Shown here in pieces: positions 44,988 to 54,084 of a DNA stretch of 64,000 nucleotides. Source of the DNA: QHWT01 sp963755695 (GTDB taxonomy: Bacteria > Acidobacteriota > Vicinamibacteria > Vicinamibacterales > 2-12-FULL-66-21); the NCBI GenBank assembly GCA_963755695.1, contig CAVWLB010000010.1, forward strand, positions 682,001 to 746,000. Direction: 5' to 3'. Position 1 is the first letter of the stretch. Each line of letters starts with the position of its first letter. The position numbers and the translations under genes were made by a program. Below the pieces are notes generated by a model, which saw only the letters and a list, made by a program, of their open reading frames with translations, was not told where the DNA came from and searched no databases.

Positions 44988-47165
44988 TCAGCCTCCGAGC
45001 TTCCACGAGAAGTTGTACTTGAACGAGAACTGCACCTTGAAGCCGTCACTCTGGAAACCGTCGGAGAAGTTCTCGCGACGACCCCACTGGAGCTCCCCAC
45101 CCATCATCACGTTTGGCGCCGGCGTATAGAGCACGTTGCCGAGCGCGTACTGTCCGGTCTTGAACGCGTTGGGCGCCTGTCCGTCGGTGTTGTCGTTGTC
45201 CTGGCGCGAATAGCCCACGGTGCTGGTGAACTTCTCGTTCCAGGTGTGATCGAGGAAGAGGACGAGACCGGTGATCGGAATGGGCTCACCGCGGACCGGT
45301 GTGACCGGATTCGACAGGTTGGTCACGACGCCGATGTCCACCGGAGAATCGTTCATGTAGTTCTGGATGCCTTCGCCGAACACGAACTGGAACCGGAGCA
45401 CGTCGGTCTTGCTGAAGTTGACATTCGAGCTCAGGTTCACGCCCCAGCCGGTGGCGTCGCCGGAGAGGTCGAACTGATCGGCGAGGACGTCGTCCCACTT
45501 GATGATCCGGAGCATGCCGGCGGCCCGGACGTAGCCCCATTTCTGCCCGTACTTGTACGAGCCGGAGAAGTCCGGCAGCGGGAAGCGCGCCCTGATGTTC
45601 TGCAGCTCGATGCGGTCGGCGAACACCCCGGCATCGCCGCTGGCACCGGGCCGTTCGAGGGCCAGCGTCAGGTTGCTGTCACCCTTGATCGGCATCCAGC
45701 GGACCTGAACGTTGCGGAAGAAGACCATACCCGTCGGCCCCCAATACTCGAGCGAGTTCGGAAACACGTCCGGATCCATGAACGGGCTCCACGTTTGCCC
45801 GGCGCCGAATGCGCCCAGCTCGCCATAGGCGTGACGAAGGCGGAACGTGGTCTGTCCCTGGTCCACGCCGGTCCCGAACAGCTCGAACTCGAAGGTTGTT
45901 TTCAAGTCACCGAGTGTGGTGGGCGTGGAGGACCGGACGCCCAGGCGGCTTTGGCGCACGCCGGCAAACGTGTTGTTGTCGCGCCCGAACTGGTCCTCGA
46001 CCGAGGGCAGCTTGGTGACGCGCATCGTATCGAACCAGTTCGGGTCGATCTGCTTGAAATCGTGACCGATGTCGAGCATCGCGAACCCGTAAATCTCGAG
46101 GCTCGGCTTCGGCTGCGCCTGCGGGGCCGCCGCTCTGGCTGCGTATGGGTTGCCACCGAGCGCTGCAGAAATGTCGGCGATGGCGCGCTGCGCCCTCACG
46201 CTGTTGCCGGCATCGTCGAGCGGCGGGGAGATGACGGCGATGCCGAACTTGCCCGGCGACACGGCGATGATGCCGCCGCCAACGCCGCTCTTGGCCGGAA
46301 GGCCCGTGTGGTACAGCCACTTTCCGGAGTCGTCGTACAGTCCGGCGGTGGACATCACGGCGAGGACGCTGGGGACCTTTGCCGCGTCGACGACCTGCTT
46401 GCCGGTGACCGGATTCCTGCCGCTGGATGCCAGCGTTGCCGCCATCGTCGCCAGATCCCTGGCGTTTACGCCGATGGAGCACTGCCGCGTGTAGAGGTCG
46501 ACCGCCTGCTGCCAGTTGCCCTTGATGTAACCGTACGCCAGCATGAGCGCGCCAATGGCCTGGTTGCGCTGGTTGCTGTCGGACTCGGACTTGTAGACGT
46601 CTTGCAGAACGCTCAGCTGTCGCCCGGCGGCGTCGTCGTGGAAGCCGATGATCTTCTTCCACACTTCATCCGATGTCGTGCCCGTCACCATGCTCGTCGC
46701 CGAGATGGCGCCAGGATTCACCAGCGGGTTCATCTCCGGCGCACCCGTGCCGGCGACCGTCTTGACGGCTTCAACCGCGATGATCGAGTTGAACCGTGCG
46801 CCCGTGGCATCGACGCCGATGCGTTTCTCGATCGCGTCCACGCCCTGCTCCTGGATGACCTGGGCCATTGTGAAGACCTTGGAAATCGATTGGATCGAAA
46901 CCTCCGTCGTCACATCACCCGCGGTGTAGACCTTCCCGTCGGTCGTGATCAGGGCGATGCCGAACAAGTCCGGATCGACCTTGGCGAGCGCAGGAATGTA
47001 ATCGGCGTTCTTGCCTTCTTTGAGAGTTCTGAACTTTCCGTACGCGGCGTCAACCGCCTGCTGAATCTCGGCTGGCGACTGTGCGTGTGCTGGTATCGCT
47101 ACCGCGAGCGCCCCCAGACCGAGCAGGCACGCCCCGACCGAGAAACGCCGAACTGGTCTACCCAT
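44988..47165 (-). CDS. Glutaminase fused to a DcaP-like outer-membrane porin
   Basis: 725 residues in one uninterrupted frame, with GGAGG before the ATG at 47165. Residues 1-28 are a signal peptide (GACLLGLGALAVAIPAHA). Residues about 30-343 are a complete glutaminase (S93-I-S-K96 in VSIQSISKVF; GLPAKSGVGGGI). A short Ala/Pro/Gln linker (ARAAAPQAQPKP) leads at about residue 354 into a DcaP-type barrel: SLEIYGFAMLDIGHDFKQID, RLRHAYGELGAFGAGQTWSP, then a barrel ending in the aromatic strand FSFKYNFSWKLGG. The enzyme would face the periplasm, tethered to the porin. The stop overlaps the next glutaminase start. I know of no described glutaminase-porin fusion. Confidence 0.93.
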   Translation of the reverse strand: MGRPVRRFSVGACLLGLGALAVAIPAHAQSPAEIQQAVDAAYGKFRTLKEGKNADYIPALAKVDPDLFGIALITTDGKVYTAGDVTTEVSIQSISKVFTMAQVIQEQGVDAIEKRIGVDATGARFNSIIAVEAVKTVAGTGAPEMNPLVNPGAISATSMVTGTTSDEVWKKIIGFHDDAAGRQLSVLQDVYKSESDSNQRNQAIGALMLAYGYIKGNWQQAVDLYTRQCSIGVNARDLATMAATLASSGRNPVTGKQVVDAAKVPSVLAVMSTAGLYDDSGKWLYHTGLPAKSGVGGGIIAVSPGKFGIAVISPPLDDAGNSVRAQRAIADISAALGGNPYAARAAAPQAQPKPSLEIYGFAMLDIGHDFKQIDPNWFDTMRVTKLPSVEDQFGRDNNTFAGVRQSRLGVRSSTPTTLGDLKTTFEFELFGTGVDQGQTTFRLRHAYGELGAFGAGQTWSPFMDPDVFPNSLEYWGPTGMVFFRNVQVRWMPIKGDSNLTLALERPGASGDAGVFADRIELQNIRARFPLPDFSGSYKYGQKWGYVRAAGMLRIIKWDDVLADQFDLSGDATGWGVNLSSNVNFSKTDVLRFQFVFGEGIQNYMNDSPVDIGVVTNLSNPVTPVRGEPIPITGLVLFLDHTWNEKFTSTVGYSRQDNDNTDGQAPNAFKTGQYALGNVLYTPAPNVMMGGELQWGRRENFSDGFQSDGFKVQFSFKYNFSWKLGG

Positions 47166-47252
47166 TGCTATCCTCCAAAGATTCCGTGGCAGGTTGTAGT
47201 CCCCAGAAGTGCACCTCGGCGCCGCCGTGTCTGTCTTTCCGATGTGATGGCT

Positions 47253-48375
47253 TCATTTCACGTGTGCCGCTTCCCAGGCGCGCACCCTGCGCCGTCCCTC
47301 GTCGAAAATCCGCAGGTAATTACCCTTCCGCACTTTCAGGCTCGCCTCGGGCGTCAACAGCCGCCAGACCGGCGCCCACATGTCGAACACCGCAAAGTAC
47401 GGCCCAGGACCAGCTGGCGCGACGGTGTCGGTGCCGAACAGGAACCGATCCGGGTATTTGTTGAGCATCGACGCCACTCGCTGGATGGACTCGGGGGTTG
47501 CGACCGCGTACTTCGCGACTTCGTCCCACGAGATGTCGAAGCACACGTGACCGAGCGCGGGATCGGTCACCATCGTTTCCACGATCCCGAGCTGGTTCGG
47601 ATTGCGTTCGGCCGCCTCGGCGGAGACCTGGACCGGATGGACGATTCGCCCTAAACCGAGATGAGCCCAGATGATCGACGCCTTCGCATGGCGTTTGAGG
47701 AGCGCCTTCATCTGATTCAGATACACCGGCTCGGCGTCCTTCTTCGCGAACGGCATGTCGATGTCGTTGTGGATGATCACGACGAGACCGGCTTCCGCGG
47801 CGAAGTCGAGGATCCGATCGAGCGCGGGATTGGTGAGGCTCGCGGTCTCGCCGGAGATCTTGGCGGAGACGAATTCCTTGTGGATGCTGAACTCGCCGAT
47901 GCCGGAGAAGACGCCGGGGAAGGTCGTGAGCACCCGGCGAATGTGATCGACGCCGTACATGTCCGCCGGATTGAATCCGGTGATCATCGGATCGAAGCGC
48001 GCCTGCTCCTCCTTCGAGAGCGAGCGATACTGGCTGGCGATGTACGCGTCGGTGAACGAGTAGTAGTAGAGCGGCGCGTCGCTGTGCAGGTAGTAGGTCG
48101 GCGCGAAGTCGCCCGAGTTCGCGTACGACCATTGCTGCTGCAGCGGGATGCCGAAGAGCGTCGACCGGCCGACGCGGGTGCCCATGATCTGCAGGAACTG
48201 GCGGACGTCGATTCCCTGCTGGATGTAGTTCGTCAGGTGGAAGTGCGAGTCGTTGAACGTGTTGTCGGCCGATCCGGCAGGCGGCACTTGAGCGCCTGTG
48301 CGGGCGAGGCACAACCAGACGACGGCCGCCACGCACGCCGCTAGGCCGGAGAGCCGTCGGGAACCTGTCAGCCAT
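47253..48375 (-). CDS. Exported metal-dependent amidohydrolase, start codon out of frame
   Basis: An amidohydrolase_2-type TIM barrel: metal-binding FNDSHFHLTNYIQQGID near the N-terminus, IIHNDIDMPF, AHLGLGRIVHP and the Asp-bearing RFLFGTDTVAP. The frame is complete to TGA at 47253, and the signal peptide GSRRLSGLAACVAAVVWLCL is in frame, but the only ATG with a good ribosome-binding site (AAGGAG, ATG at 48375) is one base off. Removing the G after it (atgGctg) gives MLTGSRRLSGL. Alternatively CTG at 48371 initiates. The substrate is unknown. Gene order places it between a porin and the glutaminase-porin fusion. Confidence 0.78.
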
Positions 48376-48409
48376 AACTCGCTCCTTGCCCTCGCCCACC
48401 TGAAATTCC

Positions 48410-50116
48410 TCAGAAGTTCAACTCGAGATTGAGGTGAAAGACGTTGCCTTTCGCACCGACGGGCATCGGATACGCGGTGTAGCCGACGGGCGCGTGATCC
48501 ACGTGAATCAACTCGGTGTTGACACGGAACCCGCGCTGCTTCACCGGATACCAGTTGAGGCCTCCGCGTACCTCCCACGGGTCGCCATACTTGCCGTAGA
48601 TCCCGGAATTCCCGAAGTACACTTGGAGGCTCTTCGGCACGACCATCGCCGACGCCTGCAGCTGGTATCCGTGATCGTTGATGTCGGGGATCGCCGAGAC
48701 GCCGCTGCCCTCGTAGTCGCTGAGCCAACGCCAGTAATACTCCGCCTCTAGAGACAGCCCCTTGTACTTCACCCCCGCGTCGAGGCTCGACATCCGGTAC
48801 TTCACCCGGTTGACAGTGATGCCCTCGCCGAACAGGTTCGGCGTGAAGATCTGGCTGCCATCGGTAAGGCGGATCTGAGTGTTCTCGATGCCATCCGTGC
48901 CGGGCTGGCTCTGTTTCTCTTCGGTGCTCGACGTGTAGTGAACCGCCAAGCGTGTCGCGAGCTTCTCGTGATAATCGAAGTCGCCAAACGTTCCGAACAG
49001 GCCGAACTCGCCGGTCGTCGGCAGCCACTGCAGCATGTACGACTGCGTGTCGAATGTGTTATCGATCTGTGCCGCGCTGACCCCGAGCGTGCTCAGGTTG
49101 TTCCCAATCATCGCCATGTACTTGAACTTCGTCGCCAATTCGCCCTTGAGCCAGAAGCCACTCGTGTAAGAGCCACGGAAGAACTCGTCGGCGATGAGGC
49201 GATCATCCACACCGAGCCAGTAAGGGAACTGGCCCTCCGTGCTGCGAACGCTCGGGAGCGACGTGATGCCCCCGCCAAACGTTACGTACTTGTTGAACAC
49301 ATAGCTGATGTTCCCGCCGCCCACGACCTGCGCCGGATCGCCCTGCGAGGTGTTCGCCGACCACACATAGAGGTAGTAGCGGAACTTCGGCGTCAGGAAC
49401 CAGCCGGAGAAGGGCAGGAAGAACTTCTGCAGCTGCGCGTCCTGGCGCCGTTGCACCGTGTGGACGTTCCCGAATGCGTCCGTGTAGGTCTCGTCGAGGC
49501 CGAGCTGATTGAGATAGCGTGCGTAGCTGAAAAGCCGGACGTACACTTCGCCGAGGTCCTCCTCGACAATGAGGAATCCGCCGTTGGGGATGTAACGCGG
49601 CGCTCTCTTCGTCGTCTCCGGCGGCGGCCCGGCGGCGGTTGCGGCGACAATGAAGTCGGCGACGCACCCGTCCGACACCCACACGCCCCGATCGTCGTAA
49701 CCCCAGGTCTTTCCGAGCAGGCACGCTGCCGTACCGTACGAACGGGCAAGAACGACGCCCTTCGACGTGTCCGCCGGGCAGTGCGTCGTCTCACCAACCT
49801 TCGACGAGCACGTCAGCGATGTCGCAGGAGTCTGTGCGGCGCCTGCAGGAGCGGACGGCGGCTGCTGGGCGTTCTGCGCGGCGACAGGGGCCACGGAAAA
49901 CAGCACGAGCACCAGGGCCGCCGCCAGGCGGGCACCAAGGGGTGTCGTATTCTCTTGTGCTGCAGCTTCTTGACTGAATGACGACGTCATTCTCAGGGCT
50001 TGGAGCACGCCGAGTGCCACGACACGGCCAGTCGGAGTTTCGCGCGATAAGTCGTTGAGAGTGAACAGATCATGCGCGGCATTGGTTTGCATCGTTACTT
50101 GCGACTCCTCCGCCAT
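48410..50116 (-). CDS. Outer-membrane porin with N-terminal DUF3011-like domain
   Basis: 568 residues. A signal peptide (ARLAAALVLVLFSVAPVAAQ) is preceded by 70 residues if the SD-supported ATG at 50116 is used; an internal ATG at 49990 gives a conventional leader. After a Pro/Ala linker comes a Cys-containing module (SLTCSSKVGETTHCPADTSK, then GKTWGYDDRGVWVSDGC) of the DUF3011 type. The rest is a large porin barrel (FFLPFSGWFLTPKFRYYLYV to VFHLNLELNF), related in layout to that at 31460-32928. It heads the amide/aspartate array and could admit its substrates. Confidence 0.83.
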   Translation of the reverse strand: MAEESQVTMQTNAAHDLFTLNDLSRETPTGRVVALGVLQALRMTSSFSQEAAAQENTTPLGARLAAALVLVLFSVAPVAAQNAQQPPSAPAGAAQTPATSLTCSSKVGETTHCPADTSKGVVLARSYGTAACLLGKTWGYDDRGVWVSDGCVADFIVAATAAGPPPETTKRAPRYIPNGGFLIVEEDLGEVYVRLFSYARYLNQLGLDETYTDAFGNVHTVQRRQDAQLQKFFLPFSGWFLTPKFRYYLYVWSANTSQGDPAQVVGGGNISYVFNKYVTFGGGITSLPSVRSTEGQFPYWLGVDDRLIADEFFRGSYTSGFWLKGELATKFKYMAMIGNNLSTLGVSAAQIDNTFDTQSYMLQWLPTTGEFGLFGTFGDFDYHEKLATRLAVHYTSSTEEKQSQPGTDGIENTQIRLTDGSQIFTPNLFGEGITVNRVKYRMSSLDAGVKYKGLSLEAEYYWRWLSDYEGSGVSAIPDINDHGYQLQASAMVVPKSLQVYFGNSGIYGKYGDPWEVRGGLNWYPVKQRGFRVNTELIHVDHAPVGYTAYPMPVGAKGNVFHLNLELNF

Positions 50117-50117
50117 T

Positions 50118-50132
50118 CCGGAGGACCTCCGG
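50118..50132 (-). promoter_or_regulatory. Inverted repeat containing the ribosome-binding site of the porin gene
   Basis: CCGGAGG T CCTCCGG is perfectly symmetric around one base and includes GGAGG about nine bases before the ATG at 50116. Folding would hide the ribosome-binding site; it could equally be a protein site. Confidence 0.4.
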
Positions 50133-50272
50133 TATGAACAGGGCCAGTCGCCTGTTTTGGGCGACCTCGTTGCATTTTGGGCGGCCGATTGCGTCGCCGC
50201 CAGATTCCCGTCAGTTCGATTTGCAGCGAGCGCGATGCGCGGGAAGTTCGCGCTGCGGCCCGGCCCGCGCGA

Positions 50273-51494
50273 TCATGTCGGCGGCTTGCGCCATCGCCGC
50301 GGCCAGACCAGGGCGTAGGCATGAGCGACGAGCGGCGCGAGCACCACCGCCGCGATGAGGAATATCGCCACGCGCAGCAAGACCAGATCGACGATGTGGC
50401 GCAGATCGTCGACGACGACGGTGCGCTCGCCACGCAGGGCGTTGCATCGACCCGGCCAACTCGCGGTGCACGTTCGCGATGGCCTCACGGCGCTCGGCGG
50501 TCGCCCACTCGAGCGTGGCCAGCCGCTGCGACTCGACGTTGCGCAGCAATTCGCTGCGTTCGGCGGCAAGCGCGCGGACAGATCGCAGCGACCGCGCGTT
50601 CCCGCTCGACGGAAAGGGCCTCCATCACCAGGGCTCGCTGCCGACTCACTTCGTCGAGGACGATTCGTCGCTCGTTCAGGACCAGGGGCGAAACGCCTTC
50701 GGCGGTTGAAGCGATGCGATCCGCGGCTGCAGCGCTCACGTGCAGGTCGCCCTGCATCGACGCCACAGCTTCAGCAGGCAGCATGTCGGAGCGCATCAGG
50801 TCGAGTTCTCCCCGAAGCTGCCGCGGCAGATCGGCCAGGTAGATGCGAGCTTGCTGGGACAGGCTGAGCGCCAGGTCCTCCATGGTTCCGACGGACTGCA
50901 GCGTGTCGCCGCGCGGCCCGGGATTGTTCCGCGAAGCGTGCAATCGGAGATTCGCGGACGAATGTGATGTCGCGGAGAGGATGTTCGGCGAGCCACGGAT
51001 CGATGACTCTGTGCTCGAACTCGGCTCTTGCTTCAGGAGATACGGCGATCGAGCCACCGATCTCCCGCATCTGGTCGACGAGTCGACGCGAGACCTCGAC
51101 GGCTTCTGGCTGGAATGTGCCGAAGGCACCTGCGCCCGCGCCTTCGCGAAAGAGCTGATCCATCTGGCGTGCGAAGATCCACGCGTCGATGAGGGCACTG
51201 ACCGGCTCCAGCCGAAAGCACGCCTTTCGCATCTCGGGTATGGCGCGGACCTTCCAGAGCAAGGCGTTGCGCCGGACTGTCGAATCGGCAGCCCGTCGCT
51301 CGATTGCCGACGCAGCGAGGTCGACTTCTGCGGCGAACGTGATCGAATACTCGAACATGCGCGCCCGCAGCGTTTCCACGCGGACGTCCTCCCGGATTTC
51401 CGGCCAGGGCTTCAGATCGGGCTGCGTCGATTTCTTACCCAGGCTGGCGCATGCCACAAGAGAGCACAGGGCGAGAGCATGCGCTCGTGCGCAT
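50273..51494 (-). pseudogene. Lipoprotein with coiled coil and C-terminal membrane helix, several frame breaks
   Basis: Consecutive frames join into one plausible protein. The N-terminus is a lipoprotein leader (HALALCSLVACASLGKKS, lipobox LVAC), then a helical domain (DVRVETLRARMFEYSITFAA; PEMRKACFRLEPVSALIDAW). A frame change near 50930 leads to MEDLALSLSQQARIYLADLP and a long coiled coil. Another near 50590 gives RNVESQRLATLEWATAERRE, and a third near 50440 gives a hydrophobic C-terminus (VLLRVAIFLIAAVVLAPLVA). The start ATG at 51494 is also one base off. I do not recognise the family. Four breaks in one gene favour real decay or locally poor sequence. Confidence 0.5.
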
Positions 51495-51847
51495 CAAGCT
51501 GCCGCGCCATCGGGGCCCGAAGCCTTTCTTGCGACGGCGGGATGTAATCCTTCTCGTCGAGACCGACATCGATATGCGCGAACCGGATTGGCCTGTACTG
51601 CTGTTGGCATCCGGCACGTCAGTCTGACCTCCACTCGATCCTCGGCACTCGAGGTGTGACGCCGATCCGCGAGATGTCGTGGGTCTGTCGACACATCGAA
51701 CGGGCGACCATCCGCTGCTCGTTGGAAACCTGCGGCGATCCGGTCGCTTCCGCGGCGGGCGACCTTCAAACGGCTGCGGTCCCGGAGCGATCCGCAATTC
51801 TCATTCCCGCACGCGAGAACAGACGCGAGGAACGCGAGAAGTGCCAC
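51494..51847 (-). pseudogene. Second lipoprotein-like gene, broken
   Basis: A GTG at 51847 opens MALLAFLASVLACGNENCG (GTG read as Met), a good lipoprotein signal with Cys13. Later sequence is coherent only in other frames, notably PIRFAHIDVGLDEKDYIPPS near 51580. It lies 33 bases after the stop of the barrel gene upstream and directly before the coiled-coil lipoprotein, so the three probably formed one operon. No family is recognised. Confidence 0.35.
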
Positions 51848-51880
51848 GCCTCGTGATCGGACGCCTCGTCGTCTGAGATG

Positions 51881-53157
51881 TCAGAACCGAATCCTCGCGC
51901 CGACCGTGAACGGGAGCGACCACCGCGAGCTCTCGCTGTTGATGTCGCGCAAGCCCTCCTCGACGAGCCAATCGACATCCGACAGACCGCCCATGCCAGC
52001 GCAGCTGCGTCTCGGCCATCAACTCGATGGGGCCAAGGCCGATGAGGAATCCGCGCAGTAGGGCCCAAACTGAAGCGCCCAGGACTTCTCGAAGAACTTC
52101 CCGTCTTGTGCCGCGAGGCCGGGCGTCTGCTCCGGGGGAACGGTCCAACGAAGGTGCCCCTGATGTCGCCGTTCCGGTTGATGCCAACCAGGTACCCCAC
52201 GTAGGGCGTGAAGCGGGTACGGGCGAAGAAGACCCGCTGGCCGCCTTCGACCCCCCAATAGTTGAAGTCGGTGAAGTTCACGTCGAGCGGCGTTCCACCC
52301 ACCGTGCCGACATTGACCGTCTGCGCCGAACTTCTGGAGAGGATGAAGTTGAACACGCTCTCAGTGCGCGGGGTCTCGCGATAGCCGGCGCCAAACCTGA
52401 ACATCCCCATGCGGCCGTACACATCGTCGTATTTCGTCTCGTTCAGGTTGATCGGCACGCCCCCGGTCGTCGCCCCGGTTGCCGCCTTGATCATGTTTCC
52501 AGAAAACGAGTTGTCCACGCCAAAGAGCGCAGAGATCGTGAGGCGATGCCGGAAGTCGTCGGGCGGCGGGCTGCCGGCGGGGTCGCCTGCACCACCGTGG
52601 CGCTCTCGGAACGAAAAGGTCGCCGACTCGGTCCGGGTGACGTCGGCGCTGTCGCCCACCTTGAGCCCCTCCATGAGGCTGACGTCCGTTTCCAGCAGAT
52701 GACGCGTGTAACTGGTCCCGCTCGGTCCCGTGAACGTCACCACGCGCGTCGCGGGGTCCCAGGACGTGATGGTGACCGTCGTCACACGCTGCGATGCCTT
52801 GACGGCGCCAGGCAGGGTGCCGGGCGTCGGCGATGTGATGGGAGGGAGGTACCGGTCAACGGCGGCCTCGCCGGCCGGCTTCGGGCGAACGCTCACCACG
52901 TCGAAGTACGACGCTGTGACGATGTCGCCGACCTTGACCTGGTCGAAGCGTGCGACCGACTGCGGGACGTCGAGCGTGACGACGTTTCCCTGTTCCCCGC
53001 GGATTCTGACCGTTCGCGTGTCGTGGTCGACGGCTTCGACCGTCCCACGCAGGGTGATCTCGTTGCGCAACACCTCAGGGGGCTGCGCACTCGCGAGGGT
53101 GGATGAGAGAGCCAGGGACACAAGGGCGAAGAGCAAGCGCTGACTTTTTTTCAACAC
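51881..53157 (-). CDS. Outer-membrane barrel protein with N-terminal OB-like repeats, frame broken at 3' end
   Basis: The GTG at 53157 has GGAG eight bases upstream and gives the signal peptide LKKSQRLLFALVSLALSSTL. Two related beta modules follow (NEITLRGTVEAVDHDTRTVR; VTTVTITSWDPATRVVTFTG), resembling DUF5666-type domains. A barrel then starts near FRHRLTISALFGVDNSFSGN and includes TRFTPYVGYLVGINRNGDIR. After about 52140 the frame changes (QDGKFFEKSWALQFG; LRGFLIGLGPIELMAETQLR) and the last strand reads LPFTVGARIRF before TGA at 51881. At least two breaks are needed. The function is unknown. Confidence 0.55.
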
Positions 53158-53522
53158 GAGCGTGACTCCATCAACGCCATCCGCCATCGCAATGGCGCGT
53201 GAACCAGCCGGCGTACCGCTGATGGCTGTCGGCAGTCTCAGGTCATTCAAACGTCCGGGACGGCTACTGATTGCGCAGAACTCTTGCCAGCTGGCAGGGG
53301 GGCTGGGCACAGCTCATCAAAAAAACAGATCCGCGATTTCGCGCGGAGATTTCGATCGTGAGTCGGCTCATCGCTTTCACGACGAGAGACGGAGGACCCA
53401 CGACGAGACGGAGGATCCACGACGACTGGTGGGGTTCACCGCGCGATCAGCGTGATTGTCTGCGCGGCTTTCCAGGACTTGTTGGTCGTAAAGATCATCG
53501 GCGGTGGGTCCAGGACGGGCGC

Positions 53523-53970
53523 CTATGGCAGTTCTACGTCGTACGAGGTGACTCGCCAGGTGCTGTCTTCCGTCCGCCAGAGCAGACGCAGGACCGGCGC
53601 GTCGCCGCTCTGCGTGCGAAACCGGAACGTCATGCCGAAGGCGTTGCCCGTACTCGAGCGGCAGGGGATCGGGCGGCACCGCGCCACGGGCTCGAGCTTC
53701 GCACTCGACGGCATCGCCAAGCGCAGCAGGGAAGCTGGTGAGACTGAACACCCGCGAGTACGGCTGATCCATGACACGAATCGACGGGTGGAGCGGCTCG
53801 GCCGCCTCGACGATCGCGTCCAGATCGCCCTGCGTCCCAACCCACTGGCCGATGCGTTCGAGACTTGCGCGGATCTTCCGCCCGGCATCGTCGAGGGATG
53901 TTGACGCCGGAGCGTCGGGTCCCCGGACGAGGTCGTAGCACGCGTAGCTTCTCGTCGACAGGTATGTCAT
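53523..53970 (-). CDS. Hypothetical protein, frame interrupted
   Basis: From ATG 53970 the product begins MTYLSTRSYACYDLVRGPDA and continues with a helix (GRKIRASLERIGQWVGTQGD). Near 53690 the frame changes; the second part reads CRSSTGNAFGMTFRFRTQSG and ends LLWRTEDSTWRVTSYDVELP, a beta-rich finish. The span is 3n+1. An upstream GTG at 54063 would extend it. It is divergent from the sulfotransferase gene. No family is recognised and the localisation is unclear. Confidence 0.45.
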
Positions 53971-54084
53971 GTTCCCGAACGGTACCGACGATGTCGAGAA
54001 GGATCGCGCAGTCCAGGGTGAGTTCGCCGCGATTGCGGGCGCTGGGGGACGCGATTTGAGCACACAGTCATCTGGCGGCCGCTC

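Noticed and set aside
44928..47654. A 908-codon plus-strand open frame antisense to both glutaminases
   Set aside because: It is Arg/His/Val-rich, has no domain or signal, and mirrors GC-rich codon positions of the real minus-strand genes.
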